DNA of 64,000 bases, taken from positions 129,213 through 193,212 of the forward strand of contig CM041201.1 of the NCBI GenBank assembly GCA_023078555.1, read 5' to 3'. Under the pieces are notes generated by a model. It was not told the DNA's origin. It searched no databases and saw nothing but the letters and a program-made list of their open reading frames with translations. Position 1 is the stretch's first letter. The number at the start of each line of letters is the position of its first letter. This document shows, piece by piece, positions 12,823 through 25,678 of the stretch. Source of the DNA: Ulva prolifera. Lineage: Eukaryota > Chlorophyta > Ulvophyceae > Ulvales > Ulvaceae. Both the position numbers and the translations under genes were made by a program.

Positions 12823-13658
12823 TGCAGCAGCAGACAGTCTGCCATGCCTTCAACTGCTGCTGTACCACGGACTGCGATGATGGGATCGCACTATCGCAGG
12901 ATCGTGCGCTATCTGGCCACCGAACATCCTCGCGCACCAAGAAAGGTTGGTGCTCGGTTCCTCGTGGTTGAATCAGCAATTGCTGAATGCTTCATCCATT
13001 TCAGTTCTCAGGTCCATGTAACTAGCTGCGGCGGGGAACGTTTTTAATGCATAGAGACAAGCACAAAAAGCATCCCTGGTAACATCGAGGTGCAGGAGAC
13101 ACGAAATGTAAAAAAAAAAAAAACGCGGACAGAGTTCGCACTATGCTGTATTACACTTCAGTAATGCTGAGAGATCATGCACTGAACACATGCTGGATGT
13201 GGCACCTCTTGCCAGCAACACACGCAGCATGGTGCAGTATGGTGAGTATCGAATGACCGTCCATCCACTCACCCACTTGCTCATTTCAAAGCAACCAGGG
13301 ACAGACAGTACGCCCTGGATGCCACATGCCTGGTTCAAAACTCACACAGCTCAACCATGCGGAGCAGGCCATGTGCATATACAGTAGGCACCTGCAGTCG
13401 GTGCGCCATGCATCGACGTGGGCGTCGACACACTTGCTGCCATGTCCAGAAATCGTGGTTGTGGATCAGGCGCAATGCACTCAGCGACCAGGGACTGCCA
13501 CGGCACAGCCTGACTGCTGCTCCCGGCCTTGTCCCCCCCCGCTGACAACCTTGCATCCTCGAAATGAGACTTCAACCGGCCACTCCTTGCACCCCCTGCG
13601 GCGCGCGTCACATGCTTCCGCGCACATGAGGGCTCACGTGCGCAATTCATTCAACAGA
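12823..13658. other. Convergent intergenic region, SEC31 / proline-rich gene
   Basis: 836 bp between the stop codons of two convergent genes. It contains a TGTAA at 13017-13021 suited to SEC31 and a run of 14 A at 13110-13123. No gene seen. Confidence 0.5.
13017..13021 (+). terminator. TGTAA poly(A) signal for SEC31
   Basis: TGTAA about 195 nt after the SEC31 stop. TGTAA is the established nuclear poly(A) signal of chlorophyte algae. Assigned by position only. Confidence 0.45.
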
Positions 13659-15930
13659 TCACTCCGACGGCCACCTTGACCGGCAGAATAGAAGCTTGCG
13701 TGAACAGAAAACATGCATTCCATGGGAGCCGGCAGCAACATCCAGAATCGCAGCGTCACAGCCGCAACTCGGCACGTCGGTGCGCTGCAACTGCCCTCGC
13801 AGCGCCAACACTCCGACCCGCGACGCCGATGCCCTGCCCCCCCCATCTGTTGCGCATCTCCTCCCCCCCCGCCGCTGCACTGGGCCATTGCTGAATCGCA
13901 GTACTCAATCCGCAGCCATAACCACCAGCTGGCGGCGGACCTACGCCACAGCTCGCCTCGGCCCGGGCAGCAAACACCACACCGCAGCCCTCACCCCGGG
14001 AACTCCCCGCCGCCTTGGTCCAACGCAGACGCAGCCACGCGCATCTCCAGCTTCCGCGTGGTGAAGTCCAGCAGCCGTACATTCTTGAACAGGTCCACAA
14101 GGCCCGAGCTCAGGTCTGCAGCGGCCGTGCGGCCTGCGGCGGAGGCGTCATCGGCGCCTGTGGCTGCCAGTGCGCTGTCGGGCACCGCTGCGCCGGTGGA
14201 CACCAGCGCTTCTGCAGCTGCCGTGCCCGCTGCGCTGTTACCCTTGCCAGGGCCCCTGCATACAGAGCCCTGCATTGTCCTTCTTCCTCCGATCACCTGG
14301 AGATGCTATTTGTTACTTTATATATTATATGTAAAATGTATTCTATGATTTTTGTTTTTACTTTTACTTTTCGGCGATCACCTGGAGATGAACAGACACA
14401 TGGAAACACAAAACAACACAAGGAGAGGTCAGGTACAGCACATCCGAGAGGCGTCTCAGATCTACAGGGTGCAGCACTCGGCGCAGTGGAGGCCTGTTGG
14501 ACACAGTGGCCATTGCCAAGCAACCACTGCCATGCAAGCGCAAAGACGTGGGTGCCTGTTTGACAGTCTGACACAGCTGGCCAATTCCCACGCCAGTGCC
14601 CGCTCACGGGAGGGGGGGTCTGCCGCAGATGCTGCAACAGATCTAGAGACGCCGCCCCTGGGGCCCTCTGCGCGGCACGACAGTGGGTTGGGGTCGCACA
14701 CCATTTCCCCACCCGCTCTTCAGCACCCGCCGCATGCGCAGTGCGCGCGGCACCGTCGGCGCCATTGGCAAACGCGCGCAGGGCGGCAGCGTCGTGCACA
14801 ACCATCGCCGGCTTGCTCACGCCCGGCTCCTGAGAAACCCCGAGCCCGATCCTCTCGAGCTCCCGCACGAGGCCGAGGTACATCGTGACGAGCTCCTGGA
14901 AGTCCTGCGTCAGAATGCTGAGCCCGCTCGGGCACCACGAGGCGGTGCCGATGCTCTCGCGGTCGAGGCTCGGCCAAGTAGTGCCCGAGGTGTTCCCAGA
15001 GGTGCATAGCGAGGCGGCGATGTCGTGGGTGGGGGCTGCGGGTGGTTCGGACGGCCGCGGCTGCCGCGAGCGTGAGGGGCTGTGGCCGTGGGGTTCCGGG
15101 CGCTGGCGCCAAGCTGCGGGGATCGTCGTCGGGGCGGAATGGCTCACGGCCAGGCCACGGCGGCCCGAGGCGGCGGAGTTGAACATCTGGAGTGCATTGG
15201 CGGGGGCGGACTGGCAGGGGGAGAGGTACTGCTGCAAGGAGAGGCGGTGATGAAGGGGTTGCACCGGCCGGGCGAGCCTGGAGGCGAGCCCTTCGAGGGG
15301 CGGCGGAAGGGAGAGTCCTGAGGGGAATGACGTGCGGTTTGGAGGTGCCGCGGGGCGGCTGGTGTGGGGCAGAAGAGGTGGCATGTGGCCGGGGTGGGTG
15401 TTGACTGCCAGTCTGGCCTTGGCTGACGGCGCCGCGGGCCCTGGTGCATAGAGGTGAGAGACAAATGGAAGTGAAGCCATCTCGGGCGTGCTGAGCAACC
15501 TGTTCTGAAGGCCATCCGGTGCGGAGGCATGCGGGGCGCCTGGGGGAGCAGGCATGTTGACACTCCCGGACACTGCTGCACGACCCTCCAGATGGACTGC
15601 TTTAACGCTCGATGGTGGAGCCACCGCGTTGGATGGGCGTAGGTCTACTGTGGCCGAGGTTTGCACATCGCTGGGCCGACTCTGCTGAACCTGCGGATGC
15701 TCGTTTGTCAGATAGGCACCAGCTGCCTCCATGAACCGGGCCGGTGATGGCGCTGACGAGATTGACTTCTCATTCATCTGCAGACCCAGCTGGTCATGGC
15801 TACGGAATGACTGTAGAAACAGTTGCTTCTGGCGTGAGGAGCTGGAAATCGAAGGGACTGCCTGTACGCGGCCTGTCTGGTGTTCAGTCGAGCGACGGTC
15901 CACATGTTTGCTCACTGAACAGCTGGGCAC
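13659..15930 (-). CDS. Proline/serine/alanine-rich protein, unknown function
   Basis: Three exons join in phase 0: 15930-14713 (open; the first in-frame ATG is at 15777, next to a possible CTGCAG acceptor), 14269-14039 and 13784-13659, which ends in TGA. The first 300 or so residues are disordered and rich in P, S, A and H. A short amphipathic helix follows (LTQDFQELVTMYLGLVRELE), and the C-terminus is more ordered (SSGLVDLFKNVRLLDFTTRK, then CGCDAAILDVAAGSHGMHV). I do not recognise a family. About 524 codons are covered. The 5' limit is uncertain, and an upstream exon in the unresolved stretch beyond 15930 is possible. Convergent with SEC31. Confidence 0.55.
14290..14390. repeat. AT-rich insert between 16-bp direct repeats
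   Basis: CGATCACCTGGAGATG occurs at 14290-14305 and again, identical, at 14375-14390. The 69 bp between them are very AT-rich, in strong contrast to the GC-rich surroundings. On the minus strand the 85-bp unit starts GTGATCG and ends CTCCAG, so it has GT-AG ends. It lies inside the intron 14270-14712 of the proline-rich gene. Confidence 0.7.
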
Positions 15931-18900
15931 GAGTGGGACATGAAGTTGACACGGAATGTGAGGGCTGCCCTGTAGAGAACTGCAGCATAGCAGTGAAAGA
16001 CATGTGCCACACTGGGGCGAATTTAGTGTGACATTAGGGCATGGAGCACCTGATCACGCGCTGCCAACGGCGACGAGCCGTCTTGAAAATGTTCTGAGGA
16101 AGTGTCCCTGCACCTTTCAGGTCCCCTTAGCATGAGTCTGGAACGGGCTCAGCGTTGCGAGTCAAAACCTCGAAAACCGGACAGACCAGCAGATGGACGG
16201 GTAGAATTGAAAGTTCAGGCGTGCTTCCAAGGTAGATTCGACGGGGCTCACATTCGCTCAGCACATGCCGATGGTAGAGTGGACGCATATGTACATCAGC
16301 GCGCCATCAAAGACGTACCAACACGTTGCTGCATCGTCCACACAATTTGACCATTTATCAGTAGCGTATGGCGGGGGAGATGGTCCTCTGGTCGTTGGGG
16401 ACCAAGTATGTGCGCTTCCCGCATGCTGCAGCAGCTGCAGCGCTTGCTGCTGTAAACGATCAGCTTGCTCAAGCTCCTGATCAACACCAAAGGCTCCCAA
16501 ATCCATTTAGGTCCCCTTATAGGTACGATTGCGCCTGCTGCGCAATGATGTGGGGTTCCACGGTATCGCATCCTGAAACGGGTCCAGTGAACATATCCGC
16601 ATCTACTGGACGCGCTGGAATCAGTGATCATGTAAAATCTGCATGACATCCTCTGTTGCTCGACTTCAATTTTTTTCATGCACATACGTAAAGGAAGTAC
16701 GGGTCTGTTTGGCCTGGCGCCACCTGGCATCCATGCAGGTGTCACCATTTCATCCGTCGCTGTTCGCCACCATGCCCGAGGGTTCGATGTGCACGCCATG
16801 ATCATATCCTATGAAACAACACAACACCTAATGCGACCAGCGATATCGTTCTGCAAAAGCAAGTGTACGTTGAAGGTGACGCTGGTCCAGACATCTTCCA
16901 TATGAGCCTGCGCAACTTCAGCTTGCTGTGCTGGCGCTCTGCTGCCATCGACCGGGACTACATCTGAGGGCAGTCCGGAAAAATGGATGTTTTCAAACAA
17001 AACAACTGCTAGTGAAGTGCATCTCCATCAATGGAGTCTCCATGTTCTAAAGTTTCTACACAAGCATCGTATCGTCGTCCTGGATGTTGGCCTAGGCATA
17101 TAGCCGAATCTTACAATCAGAACAGAGAAAAAATGAGGTCGTATGAGGTATAATGTGATGAGAACTTGTATGTCTATCAGAACGATCGGAAACAGGTGGA
17201 ACGTGACATCAGGGGCACGATCGAGCATGCTGACCCTCCAGCAATGTAGGCTTTCAAAACGACGACCGAAGCACACGGGATATCAGCTCGCAGCAGAATG
17301 ATGAGTCGCTTGCGAATGATCTTGTGGAAGATAGGTCGGAGCAACGTATGTCAGCCATTCACAGTGTATCTCGAAATACTCTTGTGTGCGTACCAAGCCG
17401 AGAGCGAAGTACTGTGGACCGTTCGGTGAAGGTCAGAGCAGAGCTCAAGGTGCCGTGAGAAGGACGTTGGAACAGCAGGATGGACACGACCAAGTCGATG
17501 TTGATCAAGTATAAATCCAGGGACACTCGAGCGTTGCTCACAGCAGTCCACATTGATCTCCAGACAGGCAGGCAATGATATCAATGGCATGTTCACAACA
17601 ATGCATCGAGCACTTCTTACATCGTGGACAAGCTGTGTCACGCACGGCAGCCAGGACCGCACGTGAAGTGCAATCTGCGGCAGCGGCTACATGACGCACC
17701 GCGCGAAGTAACAATCCATTCGATAGAAGTAGATGTCCCCAAGTTCCGTGCGTGGGGCGACGCTGCCTCGCCACGGGTCAACATGGCCGGTAGCATCTGC
17801 GCAACTACCGCCATACCCACGCAGCTATCAACTTTCCAGCGTGCCTGAATTGATGAACAATCATATTAGATACGCATCAGTGCCTTGCGTTGCGAACCTG
17901 TGATGCAGCTGACATGCGACGCTGCGGCACAAGCCTTTGCATTGACACAGCGACATAGCCTTTCCATAGCTGGAATTATCATTTCCAGTCTCCAAATACT
18001 ATCCCTCAATTATGTGCTTGTGCAGCCGCGTCACAGGAGCCTCCATCACGCTTCGGCGGCTTGTTGCAATTGCTTTCAGAGCAGCGGCCTGGACTCAGCT
18101 GAGGAGCGGCTCTCTCCATACATTGTACGGTCCGTGTTGCTGACGATCTGGTGAATCATTCAGTGCAAAGATTTACTGCAAAGTGGTCACGATGGGTAGC
18201 ATGACTCAAATCGCAGAAGGTTACAACGGACGTTGACAGTCTTCCAACCTCCTCCACCTGCACCAAGATTACGACACTGGTCCTGGTCGATGCGGTGCGC
18301 ATCTTGCGACCGCATGATCATGCTGTTCTCAGCTTGCCTGCCGAAGGCGGCGAGTTAAGGATGCAACAAAAGCCAGAACATCAGCGAGCATCTCGAGATG
18401 GTTGTATGTCACTTAGTGGAGGTGCCACATCTATAGCATGTTACACAGAGGCAGCTGGTCCAGGATCTGCTTGTTCGCGTGCTTACATGCTGAGCACCCT
18501 TGCCATGGCTTAGCGACCAACAATGGCTGGGCGTGAGCGGGAGCGTGTTGCGGGGTACCGGGTTACGTAGATCCTGGCCAGCAAGTGGATGGCTCGACTG
18601 GCACGAGTAACCACCAGATGCAGAGCATGTCACCTGTAAGCATTCATTTCAGCTGGAATGAGCGTCGCTTCGAAATAGCAGCTTGTACGGAGCGGTGCAG
18701 CATGGCAGCAAGGCTGATGGCTCAACGATTGCATGTAGCGACGACGAATTCGTCTCCCCTGTAGCGACAAGCGTGTGGATCATGCGCGGCACATGTATGC
18801 AGTCTAGTGTGAAGCACGTCTGGTGACTGCAGCGATCTATACAGCACAATTGCAATGAGGATTCTCGCAATTCGAAGCCATTGACGCCTCGCGACCAGCC

Positions 18901-19085
18901 CCAGAGTCATGCAGCCTAGGTGGATTTTTTTGGCTGGATCAGGAGTCTGTGTGTACGCTGGTGCAGTGTATAGCACGCTTCTTCTGTTGAAAGGGCGTCA
19001 GTGCAGCGCTGTGCGGTCCCCACCACTGCAGAAAAAAACCAGCCTGTCCTTGTGCCCCGACGCATGAGCCCACATTGATGCGCAG
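15931..19085. other. Unresolved region, no supportable gene model
   Basis: About 3.1 kb. Only short open frames on both strands, none with a recognisable motif or a chain of phase-compatible exons. The minus strand between 16.3 and 17.8 kb has some protein-like pieces (for example MEDVWTSVTFNVHLLLQNDI near 16.85 kb), so a gene with very small exons could be present. The first exon or exons of the downstream methyltransferase and upstream exons of the proline-rich gene may also lie here. Confidence 0.4.
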
Positions 19086-21934
19086 GAGCCTACTTCAGGT
19101 CAGTGCGCCTGTGCTCATGATCGTTGCCGGTTCGACGCCCTCGCGCCGATTTACGACTCCAGCATCGGCTGGGACGAATTTCTCATGGGCATGCCTTTGA
19201 TCCGTTGGTCCCAGGTCGCCAAAGCCCGCGGTCAGGTGTGACGCCACCTCATGCATCTTGCTTGCAAGGGTCTAAGCTGGTCGACGCCGCCGCTGGCAAT
19301 CAGACTGGTACAATGTCAACGTTTGGCTTGTCAGTATTTGCCTACACCTGACCGACGCGGTACCCATCAAATGACTAAGGGCGCGTGCCCATCTGATGCT
19401 GAGTTTCATCCTACACGTTGTTGTTTCACGTTTGCGGAGTCCTGAATTCTCAAGACAGATACCACCTGGGCCTCTCTGGTAGGCCGGAGAGGCCTTGCCT
19501 TGGCCTGGCCGTGTTCTGCCTCGCCAAAGATACAAAACCAGAGCCTCATGGCCGAAACTGCCTGTGACAGGTTCTGGAGGTCTCTGCTGGGACAGGGCGC
19601 AACCTCGGGTGCTACTCCGGTGAAGTTGACCATGTGGTTTTCTCGGACATCAGCTTCGACATGCTCCGCCAGGCCAAGCTCAAATGGGAAACATCTCAGC
19701 ACAACTACACTGCATCCTTCATGCTCAGTGACATCGAGTCCCTAGTGCGACATCCTCACTTGACCTCCTGATCGGATCCTCTTGGCCATGTTCACAATCG
19801 CCCTCCACATGCACAGCCCGCCACTGCCAAGTCAACAGACACAAACATAGCCCCACTAGAGCCCCTACTCTGCAGGTAGGCAGCAAAGACGAGGAGCAAG
19901 CCGGCCCCCAAGCCACGGTTGCTGCGGCCGGCAGCACATCTTTCCTGAGGCGCCTGATGGGGCTTCGCTCCTCCAGGTATGCTTCTAGAGGCACAAACGG
20001 GCCCGCCGCCCCCTCTAGCAGCGCATCTGATCAGCAGCAAATCCCACAGCGAGCCTCTGCTGTCACAGAGCGTGTCGTCATCGATTCAGAGGAAGCCCTG
20101 AGGTCTGCAGTGCTCGCCCCGAAGGTCGGGCACTGCTTCGAGGGCCGCATGTTTGACACGGTCGTAGACACATTCGGCCTCTGCAGCTGTGAGGACCCCG
20201 TGCAGGCACTCAGGCAGATGCTCAAGGTGTGCTCCCTTGCATGTGCTGTCGCAGCAGCTGTGGGCCACGGGTCAGCCCTGCATGTCCTGGGCACCACCGG
20301 CTGCAGAGGATCAGGCTGTGCCTGAATTCTGAAATCTCCCCAACCGAGAGTCCAGCTTGGTGTCCCTTTGTGTGTGAATTCGCTTGCCCTCATGTGCATC
20401 GTTGATGCGGTACTCAGTCAGGCGTGCTGGCCGATCAGCATTTGCTTTGGATTGGGGCCACAGCAGCGACAGTGCCTGCTGTGAGTGTCGGCCCAGTTGC
20501 GACAGTGAAGAAGCCGGACGACTTGTGACAGCGACACCTCATCCGCATCCAGGTGCTGCGCCCTGGTGGCAGGCTGATTCTGCTGGAGCACGGCCGCAGC
20601 TCGTGGAGCTTCATCAATAATCTCCTGGACTCCGACGCCCAGCGCCACTATGCCAGTTGGGGCTGCTGGTGGAACCGAGACATGCTGGCGGTACTAGCAG
20701 AGGTGTGCCTCCGGCACGTGGTGCCTCGGTGATGGAGCTCTGCATCAGCAGCTGAGTGCAGGGGTCTTCCGAATGGTACGCGATGAGCAGTTCGCCTCGT
20801 AGCAGGCTATGAGCAGCTCGAGGCGCAGCACCCCCCCTGTTCAAACTGCACGAGCGTGGCTCCACACAGCTGCCGCTAGTCCCACATCAGCGCGAATGGG
20901 GTTCAAAACCGGGTTCACTTCAGCCGCGACCGCACCGGGTGTCGGCGGCTCCGCATGACCGGCACCACAACCAGTGAGGCCCCGATGCCGTGTGGAAGCC
21001 GTGCCGCACAGCCCAGTGTGCTGTGCGGCCTGTGCGATGTGCACAGCCACGGCCGCCCATGCATGCGCCTCGGGCCCGCTCCCCCTCCGTGTGCGTGACT
21101 GTGTCTGCACGCCGCTCACGCAGCGCCACAGCACAAAGCGACAGCCAGGCCGCGCCGCCCAGTGCTGTGCGCTGTGCCACAGCTCATCACTGCAGCTGAG
21201 AGGGAGGCTGCGCCCCACCTGGCACGATTCCGATGTTGAGTATGGCGGTGACAGAGTCGCTCCTTGTGGAGTGAAGGCGTTGGCTTGCGTGGATGCTGTT
21301 CCTGTCGGTGCCGTGCACGCGGGTGCTGCGGTGGTACCTGCCTCCCTGACCCTGTCCCTATAACAGTGACTGCCACTCGTTCGGATTTGTGGATGCGTAT
21401 TTGGATACGGCTATGTAGTCATGCATACATACATCATGTTTATGCCGCCGGGTGACCCTTTGTGCATAGGAGATTTATCGGTTGTGAACCACTGTGCTGG
21501 TTCCTATTACGGCCGTGCGGCCCGAGAGGACGGGGGTGCTGCGGAGACATGGGACGTGCAGAAACGCAATGATTATCGTTTGTACGACCCTGATACGTAC
21601 AGTTTTGTGCCGTTGTCGCATGAGACGCATGGTCGCTTGGGACGGCCTGCCATGAATCACTTGCATCGGCTGGCGGAGGTTGCGTCTCGGTGTGGTAAGG
21701 TGAACCGTACTCGTGTGAGCCGCGCCGCAGGCTGCTGTGAGGAGCGCGGAGTGTGTGTAGGCCGGGCTCGAGGTGGAGGCGGTCAGCCGCTGGCACTTTG
21801 GCACGACGTACTGCATCGTCGCAAAGCCGTCCTGGCGCAGCCACGGCGAGTGCGGGCCGGGTGCCGCCGCAGCGGTGCCGCAGCATGGAGACCCGCCTTC
21901 GGATGCCTCTGGCATAGAGGAGCAGGCGCGGTAG
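19086..21934 (+). CDS. SAM-dependent methyltransferase (UbiE/OMS1-like class I)
   Basis: Five exons join in phase 0: 19086-19235 (5' limit uncertain, 19099 also possible), 19571-19744, 19876-20226, 20553-20702 and 21761-21934, ending in TAG. The first shows FDALAPIYDSSIGWDEFLMG, typical of UbiE/OMS1-like enzymes. Exon 2 carries SAM motif I (VLEVSAGTGRNLG) and the acidic motif II (VVFSDISFDMLRQA). Exon 3 ends with FDTVVDTFGLCSCEDP (motif III region), exon 4 has LRPGGRLILLEHGRS, and the last has GLEVEAVSRWHFGTTYCIVA. Exon 3 contains an extra Ser/Ala-rich insert of about 50 residues before the conserved part. The substrate is unknown; relatives sit in mitochondria or plastids. The N-terminal exon or exons, likely a targeting or anchor sequence, are not identified. 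Confidence 0.85.
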
Positions 21935-22982
21935 TGCGCATGGATGTGCTGTTGCTATGGGCCACAACGATTTGATCATGCGTGGGCTGCGGCTCTGCGC
22001 ATGTGGAGCAATGGTACCTGTGGCGGCAGTGTGGGGCGGGGGTGGACCATGGTACTGTTGTTGAGTGGAGCGCTGTGGCAATGGGCGGAGACAGTCGAAG
22101 TGAATGCAGGCCTCCGGATCGCAATGCATGGGGAATGTTCCTGTGGAGCTGTTGCGTGGATGTTGGGCGGGGCGTGTGATCCTGCGCTGGCACTCAGCCT
22201 GTTGAGGCCGAGGCTGGCGTGCACTGATCCCCAGGCTGAGTGCTGAGGGAAGGGCAATCTGATCACATTTGAAACAATGGTGATTTTTTTCTGTGATTGG
22301 AAGTCACTACCGGCAAGTATCTGATGCCTCGATAGAACGTGCCGGGTAATCGTGGTAGGCACCCCGGGCAGATGATACCGTTCTGCCGCTCTCACAGAGT
22401 CAGGACACATCGAAATTTTCACAAATCGGGCTAGCTTGCACTGCTGTGTGCAAGTGGACCGCCGTATCATCATCAAAGCTGTCTCCATGGACATACCCCA
22501 CACTGGCGGCAACTCTGCAAACCAACAATCCAGCAGCATCGACACACGCGATGTCGCACTCAACCAAGCAACAGTGTGTGCATTCTTGATCCGTTCTGGT
22601 TGCGTAGCTACGGGAGTTCACGCACGATCTATCTGTGCAAGCTTTCGCGATACCTGCCTCAGACGCTGTGGTGCGGCCGCGATTCTCTGCGGTGGCCCAT
22701 GTCCTCGTCACATGCCCACACAGTTGACGAGCCCGGAGCAAATCCGCACAGCAGCCACAACTTGCAGGCCGCAACACCTTCAGTGCTTGCACCCGGAAGC
22801 AGAACTGTCCAAGCCCTGAAAACTTTCAGGACCGCATATGAACTGCCATCAACACGCAGCTATGGCGACCGAATCCGAGTCCAGCAATCAGGCACGATGC
22901 AGGTCGTCTAGAGACTGCCTATACTACGCCGGTGCAGGGGGCAGCCCCACGCGGGGGGTAGCCCGAGACGGCGGCCGCGTCA
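21935..22982. other. Intergenic, convergent methyltransferase / IspF
   Basis: About 1.05 kb between two convergent stop codons. No supportable gene on either strand and no clear TGTAA close to either stop. Confidence 0.45.
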
Positions 22983-24394
22983 TCAATCCCGCACGAGGAG
23001 GATGACGGTGTGGCAGGCGATGGAGCGCTCCTCCCCGAGGGAGTCCACCTTCTCGTGTGTCTTGGCCTTGATGTTGACGCAGTCCGGGTGCATGCTCAGC
23101 ATTTCGCACAGGTTGCTCCTGCACAGTTAGAGGAGGCTGGGACAGAGGCTGGGGTTGTGCAAGAAGGAGGCGTCCAAAGTGGGCGAGCCTGTGAAAGCGG
23201 ATGGGGTCGTAGAGGAGCGAGCACTGAGACAAGTCCAACAGTAGGGGTAGATTTGTGATTTCCCAGCGGATACAGACCATCGACGCAGCAGTATGTGTAT
23301 GTAAGAGAGCTGTGCTGGAAGGCTCTGGTGTGGGCAGGTGTCAGGCACACCTGATGTCCTCCTTGTGGGGAGATAGCTTTGGTTTCTGGGCGATCAGTGT
23401 GCAGTCAATGTTCCCGATGGTGTAGCCTCGATCCCGCATCAATTTGCAGGCCTCCTTGACGAATATATCTGAGCTCGCACCCTTCCATTTCGGATCATTG
23501 TCTGGGAATATTTGGCCAATGTCTGGCAACGAGAGTGCTCCTGCAGACATTGCTGGTTGTTGGCTTACACCCCTGCCTTGCGAAGCATCGTACCACAGGT
23601 GAGGAATCCAATTAGCTCGTAAACATAGCCGTTTGTTTGCTGCAATATTGTGGCGTACAGCATGCTTGTGTTGTGTCAGGCAAGTGCTGAGCAGAGGAAC
23701 AAGAAAGCAATTGCCTGGGAGGCAGGTACAGCATTCTGTACTTGGGACAAGCAACAGGGAGCAGAGATGGACGCAAGCAACTGACCTAGGATGGCATCTG
23801 TGACGCAGTGGAGCAGCACGTCTCCATCAGAGTGCGCTTCGCAGCCCTTGGTGTGGGGAATGTTCTTCCCGCCAATGATCAGAGGGTAGCCCTCTGCTAG
23901 CCTGTGCAAGTCAAAGCCATGGCCCACTCGGAATGGCAGGGCAGGGGCTTCAGCTTGAACAGCTCGTGCGCGCACATTCGGAGCACGCGAGGACCCCTGC
24001 ACCCATCGAGGACTGCGTTGCTGGGGCCCACGACTGCAATGCTCATGAAGGTGCGAAAATCGCGGAGACAGACAGCATCAAAAGTATAATTATATGATTG
24101 GTGACATAAGCAAAACGTTTGAATATATGCCCGAATTGGACGTGCTGTCAAGGGCGTGTGCTTCGGCAAGGCATCAATCTGTGCACACGTGAGCATCTGC
24201 GCTTGGTGGATGGAAGAGCTGTGTGACGCACCGCTTTTGCTTGTCTGAAGCTTCTCGTGCATGACAACATGTCTGTTCCAAATTTGCGCAAGGTCCGGGG
24301 TCACAGTTGATAGGTGACAGTACAGTCTCGCCAGATTCTCGACCTCTCCGCACCACGTAACAGCTAGGCTACCGATGCAAACGAAAGCTGACAT
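22983..24394 (-). CDS. ISPF: 2-C-methyl-D-erythritol 2,4-cyclodiphosphate synthase, plastid
   Basis: IspF cyclises CDP-methylerythritol phosphate with loss of CMP in the plastid MEP isoprenoid pathway. The secure exons, 24033-23786, 23540-23351 and 23118-22983 (TGA), join in phase. Motifs: [12 protein letters not shown] with the metal-binding Asp and His, [54 protein letters not shown], and the C-terminal [13 protein letters not shown]. Upstream of FRVGHG is a basic, Ser/Ala-rich stretch with a [10 protein letters not shown] segment that reads as the end of a chloroplast transit peptide. A 41-nt first exon, 24394-24354, is inferred from phase only. The modelled protein is 204 aa, suitable for a plastid IspF. 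All core motifs are present, so the enzyme should be active. Confidence 0.93.
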
Positions 24395-25678
24395 TAGGCT
24401 GACTTCATTTCACAGCGCATCATTCGACAGCCTGAGTCCGACCAGCTAAGGCTGCGATCCTACTCCTGGACGCCGCTTAAGGAAGCACGGCGAAGGGTGA
24501 ACCCCTGTGGACATCGAATGTTGAGCACCGCGTGCAACTCACCCAGACCAGCCATGCGCTGGTCACATTTGAGATACCCATACACCCATTGGGCAACAGT
24601 GTTACTCTTGCCACTGTGAGGAGGCCAAATGTCCACGTCATATAAAAGACTGGACCCCATCGTCTGTTCGCATTGATGTGCACATGTACAACATGTCGCT
24701 GCCCATCACACAGCTTGCACTGCTCACCACCTGACCATCTACGCAGCAAATTCAGTGTCTGAGCAGCGCACGGCCAAGACATCCTTCAACGACTGCCACA
24801 TCGCCAGACTGTTCGTGCAGATGCAGGGACAGCGCGTGCCGGTGTCAGATGATATCCACATGATTAGTTCTCTTGACTGTGTCCCAAGCATACAGGTATC
24901 TAGCATCATGATCATGCTTGCCTGGAAAGTTTTCAGGATGCATGCTTCCACCAATCCGGTAGTGTGCGGAGTGTCCGAGCCTGAACGTAGACATGTTGCG
25001 TGAACTGGGCTAGGCTTGGACACGTGACATGGCTATCGAATCGGACCTTACTGCACCGTACATGTGTTCACACGTACTGTGATCCAGTGTTGCATAGGTA
25101 GCTTGAACATGGGCCACCCAAGAAAATTCAGCTGGCTCGAGATGGGTGCAGATGTATGCCCAAAGCACGCTCAGGCTCTGGCAGTTGGCTGCAGCCACAA
25201 GGGCTGCTCAGTGTCAACAGCGCTTATGTTTCGTGACCAGTTGAACACGTTGATAGCTAATCTGGGCTGGGCTCAGGAAGTGTAGGTCCTTGATCGATGG
25301 CACAACTGCAAGCATACCATTGCTTGGGATCAAATAGTCCGCGTTCTTGCCGCAGTGATGTGCCAAAGCATACACCACGAGAAGCAGGCGTAACAAGTAT
25401 ATTCATGAACAGTTCAGGCATAAGCTGGCACAATAGATGAGGAAGAAAGTGTGGCCAAACATTACACGTTGAACGTTTGATACTGGGGAACTCACGAGCC
25501 GCCCAAGCCATACGGAGGCAAGATATGAATTCTCACACGGTCTGTGTACAAAGCCGCACACCCAAATAGCGTGAAAGCATAAGTGCTTTGCATACGTTCT
25601 CGCGGACGACGCTGTGTGTTGTTTACCGAAGCCTTCACTGTGATGGCTTCGGTAAATAATTGTGCTGCAACCAAAGTG
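24395..25678. other. Intergenic, no supportable gene
   Basis: About 1.28 kb between IspF (minus) and the downstream end of the next minus-strand gene. Short, unmatched open frames only. It should contain the IspF promoter and the 3' UTR of the plastid membrane-protein gene, including the hairpin at 25622-25656. Confidence 0.4.
25622..25656. repeat. Perfect 12-bp inverted repeat, 11-nt loop
   Basis: TTTACCGAAGCC (25622-25633) and its exact complement GGCTTCGGTAAA (25645-25656) are separated by 11 nt. In the minus-strand transcript it begins about 22 nt after the stop codon at 25679, so it would form a hairpin in the 3' UTR. Confidence 0.75.

Noticed and set aside
14293..15930. Single 545-codon minus-strand open frame
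   Set aside because: The last 140 codons run through a GTGGGG donor at 14712 and into AT-rich intron; better split into exons ending at 14713 and restarting at 14269.
17638..17820. Fragment NLGTSTSIEWIV resembling cytochrome oxidase subunit I
   Set aside because: Too short, no flanking conserved motifs, and the opposite strand reads equally well; chance similarity.
20703..21760. Open frames inside a 1058-bp stretch as a nested gene
   Set aside because: The flanking methyltransferase exons join perfectly (LAVLAE to AGLEVEAV), so this is an intron; its frames lack motifs.
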